Assembly: GCA_949987565.1 (NCBI GenBank) | Contig: OX465115.1 | Span: 12,519,506 to 12,583,505, forward strand | Length of the DNA: 64,000 nt | Source: Luidia sarsii | Taxonomy: Eukaryota; Echinodermata; Asteroidea; Paxillosida; Luidiidae | Direction of reading: 5' to 3' | Shown: in pieces, positions 21,490 through 34,327 of the stretch | How the letters are laid out: every line of letters starts with the position of its first letter | Position numbering within the stretch: position 1 is the stretch's first letter | Position numbers and translations under genes: made by a program | The notes under the pieces: generated by a model | What the model saw: the letters and a program-made list of their open reading frames with translations, nothing else | Databases searched by the model: none | What the model was told of the DNA's origin: nothing

Positions 21490-23275
21490 ACGAAACTTCA
21501 AATGTAGAGTACCCAACATTTTGTTGCGTAATTTACGCAACATTTTGCTGCCTTTTCTAAATACTGCAGAAAAGAGCCATTGTGGCGTTTCGTAACTAAC
21601 GCAATTTTGTTCTTGAAATCGGCTGCACTTAGATATAGTCGAGGTCGTGTGGCGGATTCAAATCGTAGTATCGTATCACGGATAGGCCTAATTTATGATG
21701 TTTGCGTCGAGGAGAATGTAATTTAACGAGGGCCGAGCGTTTCGAAACAGAACAACAAGGACAAAAAAAACCAGGTAGGTATTCATGGATAACAGAAAAA
21801 GGGAATACGGAGGTGGTTAGAAGAGGAGAATGAAGAAGTTTTTTGCAGTACCGGTGCAGACTAAGCCCGAATGCACCACAGTGTCCTTTTTATTTTTAAT
21901 CAGGTCCCGGAACGCCAAATTTGGATGGTATTCGCAAGGGTCGTGGTTCATTGGGGACCGGACGCATATTTTTTTCCCGCGATGGGAAAGGCCATTTTAT
22001 CCATGCAGACATGGTGAATAATTATTCATGATAACTTTGCGCACCGACTTCTTTAGCACACGCTTGCGGTGTAGCATACCCTAGTTACATTACGTATAGG
22101 CCTACACACACATTGTATACTGTACATGTACATGCACATAAATGATATGCAAAGTGTTCATGTATTTCATACAATGTACTCAAATCAAGATGAGTTGTGG
22201 GTGGGTAAGTGGAATGATTATCATGAATAATTCATCATGCGTATACAAAATGCAACCAATAGCACCCCTTTATGCTAATGATGGCCTTTCCCGTCCTGGG
22301 AGAAAAAAAAAACGCCTCCGGCCCGGATCGACACCAAAAATTTGGATGATGCATGCATTTGCAAGGGTCGTGGTTCAATGGGGACAGCTTATAGGCGCCA
22401 GCCCAGACGGGACAGAATGGGGATGGAAGGGAGGAAAGTATAGTAGGCCATCGCTCCTTGTAATTAGAGAACCGACCTTGTCCAATCTCCAATGTAACCT
22501 GACGGTGTGGAGCGATTCCCGGGGACGACCACAACGAACGGCCTCTGCCCTGTGCCAGACGATAATCGTACCCTTCGAAATATCCCACCGCAATTACTGG
22601 CATGCAAATCATGCTCCAGGGACGCCTTAATTTTCAGATGCGGGAGAAGATGGGGGGCTCTCTATTTACCCCCAAATTGTCAGAAATGAAATCAAACGCC
22701 AGACGGGCTTCGATTCGGGCGCTTACACAAATAGAAAACACCCAGAGATAAAGCTTCCACGTATTGAAATCCGAACGGTCTCCGTACTAACGCATCTGGT
22801 CAAATACGGAGGATTTCTTTTTTTGTTCTGATTCTCATCAGAATGTCCATCCCCCGCTGCTCTCCGTCACTCCTATGCGCTCTCTCGGTATCGGAAAACG
22901 CAATCAAAATGTGGCGTTATGAGACAGAAATCTTCGGCGATAATTATTATTTCCATAGGATGGATACTCCTTCAGTAGACACTTGGGAGCTTCAAGGGGT
23001 ATAATTGGTGCTCGTTATACGAAAGGACTCGTAATGCCAGCGATACTCATTCAATTATTACGGCCGTGGAGCAGATCGAAGTATAGAAAGGATGGCTTTG
23101 TTTACGACACAGTCTCCGACAGTTTGATCGAATCAAACGGTATATTGAATCGCTAATACTGACCCTGGCGACCGGCGAATTAGCCATTCGTCCCTTTAAT
23201 TTTGCGGTGGATGGGGGGGGAGGGGTTACCGGTAGGAGATTTTGTCGAGTGAGTAGTCAGTAAAAAAAAAAAAAA
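21490..23275. other. Intronic stretch with a local rearranged duplication
   Basis: The text GCAAGGGTCGTGGTTCA, preceded by TTTGGATG, occurs at about 21922-21955 and again at 22340-22380. Nearby blocks (CCCGCGATGGGAAAGGCCAT and its inverse ATGGCCTTTCCCGTCCTGGG) are inverted. No coding gene is recognised. Confidence 0.5.
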
Positions 23276-23520
23276 AAATCAGGGGGAAATTATATTGTTA
23301 TCTTTGAAGACAGCGAAGGCAATTAGGACTTGCCATTGACTTGTGTATCCTCCCCGTAGTAATGACTGAATTGGCTGGCAGTGATGAAGGCGATGCTCCG
23401 GTTTTCTCCAGTCAGATTTCGACCTCCAATTGTAGCGCCCGTGGAAACGACCCTGCTCCCGTAAAATAACAGAGATTTCCGGACGGCAAAAACCCCTCCT
23501 GTTTTCGGAGAGCACAAAAA

Positions 23521-23554
<34 letters not shown>

Positions 23555-23817
23555 TCCAATAAAACACGGGGAGGGAAGGGGGCAATTGGATGAGGCGCTT
23601 CCTTGTAGCCGCTTCAGGGGAGAGCAGAGGATGGTAGATTCGGGCTTTCCAAATCAATAAAGGTGGAGTGATTGGAGCGAGCGCTCGACGATATACCAGC
23701 GGGCCTGAGCTGCCCGTCGACCGGTAGGGGTCGGGGCTTCTCGCACGCTAAGAAAGCGGGTAATATTATAGCCGAGGCAAACGAGGCTGATCTCGCTGAT
23801 GCCAACTGTTATGAAGT

Positions 23818-24131
23818 TCTCTCTCTCTCTCCCTTCCCTCTCCCCTCCCTCCCTCTCTCTCTCTCTGCCTCTCTCTCTTCCCTCTCCCCTCCCTCTCTCT
23901 CTCTCCCTCTCTCCCTCTCTCTCTCTTCCCTCTCCCCACCCTCCATCTCTCTCTCCCCCTCTCTCTTTCCCTCTCTCGTTCTGTCTCTCTCTTCCCTCTC
24001 CCCTCCCTCCCTCTCTCCCCTCTCTCACTCTCCCCCTCTCTCTCCCTCTCTCTCTCGTTCTGTCTCTCTCGTTCTGTCTCTCTCTTCCCTTTCCCCTCCC
24101 TCTCTCTCTCCCCCTCTCTCCCTCTCCCTCC

Positions 24132-24173
<42 letters not shown>

Positions 24174-24203
24174 CTCTCTCTCTCTCCCTCCCTCTCTCTC
24201 TTT
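23818..24203 (+). repeat. (CT)n pyrimidine array
   Basis: About 385 bp of CT-rich pyrimidine with recurring TCTTCCCTCTCCCCTCCCTC and TCTCGTTCTGTC units. Confidence 0.95.
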
Positions 24204-24204
24204 A

Positions 24205-24415
24205 AGCAGATCAGAGCTGATTGCTCTACCCCTCTGGGTGTAGCAAGGCGGAGGCAAGATGCATTATTTGTCGCTGTCGATTGGGGTTTTTTTCGGGGTC
24301 CAGATTCCAGATTTGTTTGAATTGAGATAATTAACGTACAACCGGAAATGGGTCGTTTGGGGTGGGGGCCGCCGATTGACCTTTGGTGCGCGGTCGTGGC
24401 GAAAGATGCGGTCGA
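24205..24415. other. Spacer between pyrimidine arrays
   Basis: Ordinary intron sequence with nothing recognised. Confidence 0.5.
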
Positions 24416-24419
24416 TCTC

Positions 24420-24715
24420 CACCTCATTGTGTCTCTGTCCACCTCTCTGTCCACCTCTCTGTCTCTTACTCTCTCTCTCTCTCCCCTGTCACTTTCTGTC
24501 TCTATCATTCAATGTTATATACCTCTGTCTCTCTGTTTCTGTCTCTCTGTTTCGCTGTCTCTCTGTCTCTCTGTCTCCCTGTCTCTCTCAGTCTCTGTCT
24601 CTCCCTCTCTCCCTTTGTCTCTCTCTCTGTCTCGCTGTCTATCTGTGTGTCTGTGTATGCATCTGCCTTTCTCCGTCTCTCTGTCTATGCGTCTCTCTAT
24701 CTGTATGATGGCGAC
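24420..24715 (+). repeat. (TCTG/TC)n array
   Basis: CTCTCTGTCTCTCTGTCT-type units with some GTGT interruptions. Confidence 0.92.
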
Positions 24716-24824
24716 AGAGGCAGGGGCGGAGCCAACAGACGTGGCAGACCGCCTGCAGTCAATTATCGGGAGCAATCGGGCGTGTTTATTGCCTAGCCTG
24801 TCCTTTCAAGATCTACTTTTCGTC

Positions 24825-24862
24825 ATCTCTCTCTTTCTCTCTAATCTCTCCCTCCCTCTCTC

Positions 24863-24910
<48 letters not shown>

Positions 24911-25013
24911 TCTCTCTCCTCTCTCTCCTCTCTCTCTCCTCTCTATCTCTCTTCTCTCTCTTCTCTCTTCTCTCTTCTCTCTGTTCTCTCTCTTCTCTCT
25001 TCTCTCTCTCTCC
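24825..25013 (+). repeat. (TC)n pyrimidine array
   Basis: About 190 bp of TC with TTCTCTC interruptions. Confidence 0.95.
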
Positions 25014-25019
25014 CTCGAA

Positions 25020-27080
25020 ACTTGAGATGCAGGCGTTTGTATAAATATGACGTTCTGTTTGATACCTGGTTTAAAACCAAATTGACTGTTTGTACATGGG
25101 GGAGTGGGGTAATTTTGTCCACAAAGGTACCGGGTTACCTATAGCTATAGGACTCGGACACAGCTCCATAAATTAAATGTTCGAAATGCGATGGACAGCT
25201 GTGTAATGGGAAACAGTTTCACCAAAGCCATGCACCTGTGATGTTTTCACTGTACGTGGAATATTGTCATTAAAACAAGCTGTCCATCTAGTGATGCAAG
25301 ACACACTTATCGTTTGGTTTCCTCGAGTCAAGACTATCCCGAACTTCCAAACCATTCGCATTGGGGGTTAAGTCGACTCTTGGTGGCAGCAGACATGTTT
25401 TTTTTGTTTACGACACGGTCTGGTTCCTGCACTTTGCAACGTGCGCTAAAGCCTGTATAACTGGCAGAGCCCGTGGGGAAATCGGTTTTTTTCTTCTCTC
25501 AGTTGTGGAGGTCGGAAGTCGCCACTAATCTCGCTCAACCCCTCCATCTTTCACAAATTGAACCCCGGTAATCTCGCAAAGGACGACCGCAGATAATGGA
25601 GCAGTTGATAAAGCACCGCGCATACATGCAGGGAAGCATTCATTCAATAGAAATGAAGGGGTTGTTCGTCGGTGTAGATAAGTGAAAAGGGTGATCAAAG
25701 TCACGCGATGTGTCGTTGCTGGTGGCGACGTTTCGGTTGCTAACTGCTAACCTTCATCAGGCAACTGAAGAATGCGCGCTGCGGCGTCTGTTTATGTCCG
25801 CTTCGCCGGTTCCTGTGTACCAGCAACGAAACATTCATTCTTGTACTGTAGCAGAACTCGCGGGCCGAATTTCAGAATACAACAGAAACGGAAGCAAGGG
25901 ATCTAAAAAATAACCTTTGGAGACATTTAAATGTGACCCTTGCTTGTTCGGTATATACAGCTCGTGTCGATACTCGTGAGGATAAAGTAGATAATACCTT
26001 TCACAAGATAGGACATCTTGCCGTTACTTCGGGTATCTCGTTCCAGACCCATTGAATGTGTATGGCTTCTTAAGTAATTCTCCTTACAGAGAATAACTAT
26101 TCATACGTTTTTATCACGCTGTTTTGACATTCTGGTTGAAAAAAAATTGCATTCGTTTTTTTCCAAGGAGGAGAATTTTACTTCTTTCGAATTCCCATTG
26201 GAATCGATGGGGTCGTCACACGTATAAGTTTTCTATCGCCCTGTATGATGATAAAGCATGACTCTTTGCTAAAAAAAAAAAAAAAAGGCTTTGCTTGGTT
26301 TTTTTTTTTTTTTTGGGGGGGGGTCTTGGGATCGGCAATATCAGCATTCAGCACTTCTATGGTGTGGGATAGACGTACTGTCATGTTTGGATGGAAACAC
26401 TGGATCGGCCTTTTACTTCGGCGATTCGCTAGTTCCTAAAGCGAAACATGTCGTCCGGTTTTCTTTGGTAAAGTTTGATGCGTTCACGAGCCAACTTTGC
26501 TTTGATTTGGGGCTTTCTGAAAACCGTACATTCCATGGCGCATCGTGCGTCGTTCTTCTTATTATTTTTCTTCTTCCTCAGCAATTAGAAGTGTCTCAAG
26601 TTGTCTTCGTTCGCCTGGGCTCAATCGGAAGAGAGAGACCAGTTACCAGGGCCCACCAACTATAGGAGGTCTACAACATGGGGGCCCCCTTTGTATCTTA
26701 AAAGCGCGCTTTTTGAACGTGGTATAATAGCGAAGGGACCGGGGACCCGCGACCCAGTGAAGAGACCGCGTTGAACCACACGCGGCGCGGTCCCGCTGCC
26801 GTCAAGTCATTCCCTCTCTCTCACTCTCTCTCTGTCCCTGTCCCTATCACTCCTCCATCCATCTCTCTCTCTCTGCCTCCCCCATGTCACCTCCCCCCAT
26901 AGTCCCGCCACACTCGAGGAGATAGCCGGCTCTCGGAGGTCGATGGAAAACTCATCTGCCTGAAGCACTGCCATCGATTACACTCTTGGAGCAACATCGG
27001 CAATGTCTGACTCTTATTTTTCTTCCAAAGCCAATTTGAGAGGCAGCAGACGCGTTCTGCACCGCCCTTTCGGAGCCTCT
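25020..27080. other. Intronic stretch, nothing coding recognised
   Basis: It holds the hammerhead-like motif at about 25718-25760, an A16 run followed by T18 and G9 runs (26271-26325), and a short CT tract (26812-26875). Confidence 0.45.
25718..25760 (-). ncRNA. Hammerhead-ribozyme-like core
   Basis: On the minus strand CTGATGA (25760-25754) is followed by a possible stem II (GGTT/AACC) and GAAAC (25734-25730), then GTCG and, 10 nt later, CGAC as a possible stem III. That is the order of a hammerhead core, but the cleavage-site triplet after stem III and stem I are not convincing. It may be a degenerate ribozyme inside an old retroelement or a chance match. Confidence 0.3.
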
Positions 27081-27084
27081 GTCT

Positions 27085-27216
27085 CGGTGCCTTCACTGTC
27101 TCGTCTCTTTCTTTGTCTTTCTCTATCTCTATATCTCTGCCTGTCTTTGTCTCTGCCTGTCTTTGTCTCTGCCTGTCTTTGTCTCTCCCTCTCTCTCTTC
27201 TCTCTCTTCTCTCTCC

Positions 27217-27249
<33 letters not shown>

Positions 27250-27452
27250 TTTTCTCTTTCTCTCTTTCTCCCTCTCTCTCTCTCCCTCTCTCTCCCTCTC
27301 TTTCTCTCTCTTTCTCTCTCTCTCCCTTTCCCTCTCCCTCTCTCTTCTCTCTCTCTCTTTCTCTCTCTCTCTTCACTCTCTCTCTCTTCTCTCTCTCTTC
27401 ACTCTCTCTCTCTCTCGGTCTTTCTGTCTTTGTATATTTCTCTCTGTCTCTC
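27085..27452 (+). repeat. (CT)n / CTGTCTTTGTCTCTGC array
   Basis: Pyrimidine-rich array starting with three CCTGTCTTTGTCTCTG units and continuing as TC repeats. Confidence 0.95.
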
Positions 27453-27454
27453 TT

Positions 27455-27955
27455 TTCCCACAAAGAATTATAGATACGTTAGTGTATCGGCAACAACACA
27501 TCATAATATTGATAATTATTTCCCTTGTCTTAAGTAAACGGGAATGGACGTGCTTCAAATCACTCGGGAATTTGTACGAGATTTCGCGTGGGTTTAGCCT
27601 CCTGTCCTAACCGTGGCCGATTTTTTTAATGTAAAAGTGCAACCTTACAACTCCTGATTCCTCCTCCGGCGCATATCTTGCCCCGCTTGCCTGAAGACCC
27701 GCTCCGAAATTTATTTGGAATCCTCGAGAAATTCCAGGCACTCTAAGAACTGACTGCGGGACCTGGTGTATCGATAAACGGCGCTCCATCCAAATGACTA
27801 ATAGCAAGAGAAAGAATATCACATTTTTGGCGTCTCCATCGCTGTGGAATGTAGTTCCAGACACATGGTGGGCGCAACCATCCATTGGAGGTATCGATCC
27901 GCCACCGTGACCTAAAATAAATAGAACGACACGTGAGGGACTATTGCAACACATC
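27455..27955. other. Spacer between pyrimidine arrays
   Basis: No gene recognised. Confidence 0.45.
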
Positions 27956-27957
27956 GT

Positions 27958-28265
27958 TTTTCTATCTCTCTCTTCTCTCCCTTCTTATCTAACTTTTTCT
28001 CTCTCTCTTCTCTGCTCTCTCTCTTCTCTCTTCTCTGTCTTCTCTCTCTCTCTCTTTCCTCTATCTTCAGTCTTCTCTCTCTCTTCTCTGCTCTCTCTCT
28101 TCTCTCTTCTCTGTCTTCTCTCTCTCTCTCTCTCCTCTATCTTCATACTCTCTACTCCTCTCTTCTCTGCTCTCTCTCTTCTCTCTTCTGTCTTCTCTCT
28201 TCTCTCTCTTCCTCTATCTTCAGTCTTCTCTCTCTCTCTCTCTTCTTTCTCTTCTCACTGGTCTC
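27958..28265 (+). repeat. (TC)n array with CTCTATCTTCAGTCTTC higher-order unit
   Basis: CTCTATCTTCA recurs at about 28062, 28135 and 28213, spaced about 75 bp, so this CT array has a higher-order repeat. Confidence 0.9.
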
Positions 28266-28314
28266 TCCTTCTCTTCCTAACTCCTCCCACTTAAACAACA
28301 CTCCACACCACCTC

Positions 28315-28590
28315 TATCTTTCCTCTCTCGATCTCTCTTTCCTCTCTCGATCTCTCTTTCCCTCTCTCTCTCTTTCCCTCTCTCTCTTTCCCTCTCTCTC
28401 TCTTCTCTCTTCTCTCTCTTCTTTTTTCTTGTCTCTCTTCTCTCTCTATCCTTTATCTTCTCTATTCCTCCTCTCTTCTCTCTCTTCACTCTTCTTGTTC
28501 TTTTCACTGGTCTCTCTCCTCTCTATCTTTCCCCCTCTCTCTCGTTCTCTATCTCTCCCTCTCTCTCCTCTCCACCTCTCTCTCTCCGTT

Positions 28591-28640
<50 letters not shown>

Positions 28641-28668
28641 ACTATTTCTCTCTCGTATCTCTCTTCTT

Positions 28669-28703
<35 letters not shown>

Positions 28704-28830
28704 ATTTCTCTCTCGTATCTCTCTTCTTTCTTTCTTTCTCTCTCCCTCTTTCTCTCTCTCTCTCGTCTCTCTCACGCCATTTCTCTCTCGTATCTCTCTT
28801 CTTTCTTTCTCTCTCTCTCTCTCTCTTAGT
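28315..28830 (+). repeat. (TC)n array with TCTCGTATCTCTCTTCTTTC unit
   Basis: CACTATTTCTCTCTCGTATC and its variants recur at about 28639, 28699 and 28774 in a pure pyrimidine background. Confidence 0.93.
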
Positions 28831-28839
28831 GAACTCGGG

Positions 28840-29730
28840 TAAAGAGAAGTAGCACTTTGACATTTTCTTTCTTTTTTTAAGATAAAAGGGGATCAACTTA
28901 ACGGGATGAGACACGGAGAGGTCGTTGTTACCGTGAAGTCTTTTTTTCGGCGCGGAAGGCGGTAAAGGTTCGGCGGTGGTGCCGTTTTAGAACGGGCCGG
29001 ATTTCTCCATGCCACGCCGCGGGTTCCTGACACCTATCGCGCTGCCGTTGATCTTTCACCGCGCGCTTAATATAGAACCGGGAACAAACGAAAAACTATC
29101 CAAAGAGAGGGAGGGAACAAGGAAAATGGTCCCATTGATAACCCAATTGATCGGCTGTCGTTTGAGTTCAATGCATTGCCGACCGGAAAGGGGCACCGTC
29201 TCGGCTGACATTTCACCTAATCTGCACACTTAGTAATTTGAGACCCATAATTATTGTCTCCCCGCCTCCCCCATAGACCTGTGGGGGGCAACGCGGTAGT
29301 TGTGCTCCGAAGCAAAGGGAAAGCGCGTGTATTTCTCGGTGCTTGCTAGTGTGCCCCCCTCCCCTCTCTCTCCCCTTCTCCCATCTCCCCCTCCTCCCCC
29401 GTAAGATAAGAACCTTTGGAGCGGCAAACCTCTTCTTCGGCTTCCATTGGCGGGCTTCTTTAGCGCCCGACACTATAAAGTCTCCTTTCGATTTCGCGAC
29501 AGAAAGGAACGCGAATTTTCTAAGCGATGTGGAACGCGATCCTTTAGAGGGGGTTGTTATTGTACAAGCTTCGACTGGAGTCGCGTGCGTAAATAGAGAC
29601 GAATGCTCAGGGGCATATAACCCCCCCCCCCCCCCCTGACGATGATCTAGAGTGGGTCGTTCCCTCGACTACTCTTCTATACTGCACCCGATTCATGAAA
29701 CTTGTTTTCAGAGCAGCATGAAAGCTAAAG
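28840..29730. other. Intronic stretch, nothing recognised
   Basis: Contains C-rich runs (29355-29400, 29620-29637) and no recognisable gene. Confidence 0.45.
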
Positions 29731-29734
29731 CAAA

Positions 29735-30400
29735 CCAAAATAAACCAGATCAACCCAAATCAAACCATACTAAACGAAACCAAACCAAACCAAACCAAAC
29801 CAAACCAAACCAAACCAAACCAAACCAACCCAAACCAAACCAAACCAACCCAAACCAAACCAAACCAAACCAAACCAAACTAAACCAAACCAAACCAAAC
29901 CGAACCAAACCAAACCAAACCAGATCAAACCAGATCAAACCAAACCAAACCAAACCAAACCAAACTAAACCAAACCAAACCAAACCGAACCAAACCGAAC
30001 CGAACAAAACAAAACCAAACCAAACCAAACCAAACCAACCCAACCCAAACCAAACCAACCCAAACCACACCACACCAAACCACACCACATCAAACCAAAC
30101 CAAACCAAACCAAACCAAACCACACCAGACCTCACCAGATATAGAGAAACTAGACCACACCACACCAAACCAGATCACACCAGATCAAACCAAACCAAAC
30201 CAAACACAACCAAACCCGACCTCACCAGACCAAACCAGACCTAGAAAAACCAGACCACACCACACCAAACCAGATCTCACAAGATCAAAGCAAACCGAAC
30301 CAGACCAGACCACACCACACCGAACCAGATCACACCAGATCAAACCAAACCAAATCCAACCCAAACCAAACCTAACCGAACCGAACCAAATCACAACCAT
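29735..30400 (+). repeat. (AAACC)n pentanucleotide array
   Basis: About 665 bp of AAACC units with GATC, CACA and GAACC variants increasing toward the right end. It translates as Lys-Pro-Asn-Gln-Thr repeats on one strand and Val-Trp-Phe-Gly-Leu on the other; neither is taken as a gene. Confidence 0.97.
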
Positions 30401-30404
30401 CCAC

Positions 30405-30795
30405 AACTTTTAGTCCCGTCAGCCACAGTATGTACGGCACAACTCAAATCTACCAAGGACACGGCGTTGAGTAACAAGCCCTTTTGAATCTTATAAAAGC
30501 CCCGAGGTGAACGAACCTCATCACGATGCATAACAAAACAAAAAAACATGTTTTATTGATTCCGGATAGCCTAGGTAACTCATGAATCTAAGTCATGTTA
30601 TCCCCCTCCCTGCCCCTGCCATGTCCAGTCGTTTCCGCAATCCCCATGGCAATTACTTTACGAATTCATTAAAAATTGCCGCCCAAACGATGGTCCCAGC
30701 CCTGCGTCGCAGCCGTAAAAGGTCGTGAAAAATGTTGTTCTTTTCCAGTCCAGAAAAAAAAATTATCCATGCCCTTGCCAAAACCTTCCAAGTTG
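30405..30795. other. Intronic spacer
   Basis: Nothing recognised. Confidence 0.45.
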
Positions 30796-30798
30796 TGT

Positions 30799-31168
30799 CC
30801 AAAGGCCCCATCAACATTGGGAAGATCGTAAAACATCGATGTCGACAGATTTCTTTCTGATTTACACAGTTTGCAGATGGTCGTGATAGAATCCTCATGT
30901 TGAAATCATGACCGGGATGCTGTACCTCTCGAGAAATCTTCACTCAAACATCGAGAAATACTTCATTACTCGCGAGTAATAAACTATTTCTTACGCTACA
31001 GAACTGTGCGAAAACCGTAACGGTTTTGTTTGCCCTTTTCTATTTCTTCAGATCACCATTTGAGCTAGAGCCTTCGCATGATCTCTTGTTTGGGGACTGT
31101 TTAATAATTGTTTAGCACACAAACTGAGGCAATCGTTTGACCTTTACCGATGTTGTTTAGGGGCTTTC
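30799..31168 (+). mobile_element. TTAA-type MITE, family 1, copy 2
   Basis: Homologous over its length to 8339-8688, sharing CAACATTGGGAAGATCG, TCTCGAGAAATCTTCACTCA, TACTCGCGAGTAAT and CTTTACCGATGTTG. Both terminal TTAA sites have mutated, so it is an older copy. Confidence 0.85.
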
Positions 31169-31174
31169 ACATCA

Positions 31175-33430
31175 AACCAACCAACAAACAAACGTTTCTG
31201 CCTCGGCGAAAGATCCCACTGGCGCATGAAATCGTCGGAGTATACGCCACTCGGGGCTCAGTAACAAACGAATTATTTCCATTGCAAATCAGAAAACATC
31301 GCAAATCAGAAAAGCTTTGTCTATTTTGGTCGCGTCATTTTGACTTCGGCCGGAGACATTTGCAACATGTTTGCGCGCTATATACCGCCTGGCTTTTCCA
31401 GCCCAACCCCTTATTTTTTTAATGTCAAACTCTGTCCACAAGTCTGGCCCTAATCCGGTCTGGTTTCCGGAGCTCAACCGACAGCATTGACATTTTCAAA
31501 ATAAAAAACAAATAGAAATCTAAGAACCCAAAAGAAGGAGAAAGAAAGGGAGGTAAAAATGCTCCATTGATGGGACTCTTGTTCAAAATACCATCGCCGA
31601 TATTTCCAATTTTTCTTGTTTTTTGGGGGCGCGCCCTTTTCAGATCTTCACACCGCCTTTTTCTGACATTTTCGTCCCCTCCTGTTTACTGCAACCCTTT
31701 TTTTATCAGCACCCGTTCCTGCTACCCGCTCCGACGGTTTATCCTTTCATCGTTGTGGTTCGTCTCCCATTCTTTATTGTTCGGCCGCTTTTCACGACTT
31801 TCCCACTTACATTATTTCGGCTGTGAAATCGATAGGGGCGGCGCAGATTACGACGGTTCGACTGAAATGCGGTGGTGGGGGTTTGGGAGGGGGGGGGGTG
31901 AGTTCCGCAGTGAAAACTGGTCCGTACACCCACATGCAAAGTGGAATTTAACGGATAGCGAAAGAGCTGGATAGACAAAGACGGACTTGCCAATTGTCAC
32001 GGCGTCACAATCGTAGAGCGCCAACAAAACAAAAATGGCGGGAGAGGGAGGTTCGATCGGCCGAAAAAAAAAGACCGGAACTCGAGGTGGTATCTCTTCG
32101 GAGGGCCCGATCTCCCCCTCTCTCTCTCTACCCCAACCCTCCCCCACCCCTCCCCCCATGCTCACCCTTTTCGGTAAGGATGAAATAATGCCGGAGCAAC
32201 ATTGACAAACGGCGCTGCGTATCCAGTTTCTTGGTCTTTAAGGACCAGGGAACGCGGCTTTTCTGAGAGAGAGAGAAAGTCTTCGATTTCACCACATCCT
32301 TTTTTTTTTGGTTCGCTCACCCGACAAAAGGCGGCATTGGATTTCCGCCTTTTCTCAAAAAAAAAAAACCCTGACAGCACCTTAACTTAGGGCGGAGCAG
32401 AATAATGTAACCTATACCCCCCTTCATTTCTTTGTTTTCGGCCGGGCGGGAAAGACTTTGTTTCGCCGATTTTAAGAACAAGATCGTAACGAAAGGTCTC
32501 AAAGTTTGGGTGGGTGTCAGTAGTCGAGCTCTCCCCATAAGGGGAAGCGGTCGCGGCATCGCCAGGCCACGGCGTCAAACGAATTTCCCTTCTTTTTTTT
32601 ACCGAAACCCGCAGCTCGGACTTCAGACCATTTTCCAACTTTCAATTTGAAGACGTCCAGAAGGGTGGTTCCAAAAACCGCTCACCGACTGAACTCACCG
32701 AAATTCGAATCTCTACAATCTAGACGGCCTTGCGTTTCAATCCAGCCGACATATTTTTGAGAAGCGTTGGTCTACTGCTTTTGGCAACAGGTTTGACAAC
32801 AAAAAGACCGCTGTTCGACCTCATCGAAAAGTTGCAACCGACTTTTAGCTTTTTTTTTCTGATGACGAGGACGAAGACTGATATGAACGCGAGTCCATTC
32901 CGTGGTATCGAAAAGCCTCCATAATTTGTCGCTTGCACCCTCTACCCTCGTCTCTCTTTCTCATTTCGTCTATTTTTTTCCGTCGTTGAAATGCTCCGGA
33001 CACCGAAATGCTTTTACCTTGCCTCAAATCTTTTGCTCCTGCTATAAGTTTGTTTTTCCTTTCAAAATAGTGTCCAGATTTCCGGGTCAAAACAACCATT
33101 TAAACTGTAAATCGCTGTACATCTGCCATTTCTGTCGATCTTACCACAAGTGTTTCACCGGTTCTATTTACGTATAAGCATCATGGAATCTACTTGAATA
33201 ATTTCACGGCAACCGTACACTGATTACAATTAAGGGGTGAAACCGCGTGGGGACATACAGGAACTCATTTTCCTTGGAGCAAGAAATATATGAATAAAGG
33301 GAAATTAAAAACACAAACGTCTTGGTTCAGCGATCCCTCTCTGAATATGTATGTCCCAACGGGTGGAGGAGGCAGGGTTGGATGAAAATACATTTCCCTA
33401 GCATCTTGTGTAAATATTTACGGGAAACAG
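31175..33430. other. Intronic stretch, nothing recognised
   Basis: Several short homopolymer runs and a C-rich tract (32115-32158). No coding or repeat family assigned. Confidence 0.45.
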
Positions 33431-33434
33431 TCGT

Positions 33435-34150
33435 GCTTGTATTTTTTCTTCTTCGTCTTTTCCTCCTCTCCTCCTTCTCCTGCTCCTCCTTCTCCTTGTC
33501 CATCTTCTTCCTCATCGTCTTCTTCTTCTTGTTCCTCCTGTCTCTTCTCCTCCTCCTGTTCCTCCTCCTCCTTGTCCATCTCCTTCTTCATCGTCTTATT
33601 CGTCTTCCTCCTCCTCCTCCTGCCTCCTCCTCCTCCTGTTCCTCATCCTCCTTGTTCATCGTCTTCTTCATCGTCTTTTTCTTCCTCCTCCTTCCCCTGC
33701 TCCTCCTCCCGCTGTTCCTCCTCCTCTTGTTTCATCTTCTTCTTTGTCGTCTTCTTCTTCTTCCTCCTCCTCCTGCTCCTGTTCTCCTTCTCCTTGTTCA
33801 TCTTCTTCTTCGTCGTCTTCTTCTTTTTCCTCCTGCTCCTGCTCCTCCTCCTGTTCCTCCTCCTCCTTGTTCATCTCCTTCATCGTCTTCTTCTTCCTCC
33901 TCCTCCTCCTGCACCTCCTCCTCCTGCACCTCCTCCTCCTGTTCCTCCTCCTCCGTGTTCATCTCCTTCATCGTCTTCTTCTTCCTCCTCCTCCTCCTGC
34001 ACCTCCTCCTCCTGCACCTCCTCCTCCTGTTCCTCCTCCTCCTTATCCATCTTCTTCTTCTTCTTCTTCTTCTCCTTCTTCGTCTTCTCATTCTTCTTCG
34101 TCTTCATCTTCTTCTATTATTATTCTTCTTCTTCCTCTTCTTCTTCTAAT
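33435..34150 (+). repeat. (TTC/TCC)n array with ~75-bp higher-order unit
   Basis: A pyrimidine trinucleotide array in which CCTTGTTCATC or CCTTGTCCATC marks units at about 33494, 33571, 33651, 33726, 33793 and 33866. The same marker and spacing appear in the 38.4-kb array. It translates as Leu/Phe/Ser runs, an artefact. Confidence 0.93.
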
Positions 34151-34327
34151 TAACACTATTATGTTATATTATGTGATTTGTTATTATTATTATTTGTTCT
34201 TGTTTAATTTATTATTTTCAAGTCTTTTATTTGTAAATATTACTACTTTGTTCATGTTTATTAGTTGGTCTTTTTCTGTACATTCAAAGGAATGAAACCA
34301 AGTTTTCCTGTTGAAAAGTAAAAAAAA

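Noticed and set aside
22142..22630. 162-codon + strand frame and overlapping minus frames
   Set aside because: Overlaps rearranged repeat blocks; both strands open; no family pattern.
29652..30413. 253-codon Lys-Pro-Asn-Gln-Thr frame
   Set aside because: Read-through of the AAACC array.
33322..34295. Leu/Phe/Ser-rich frames resembling membrane proteins
   Set aside because: Pure pyrimidine trinucleotide array; hydrophobicity follows from composition.
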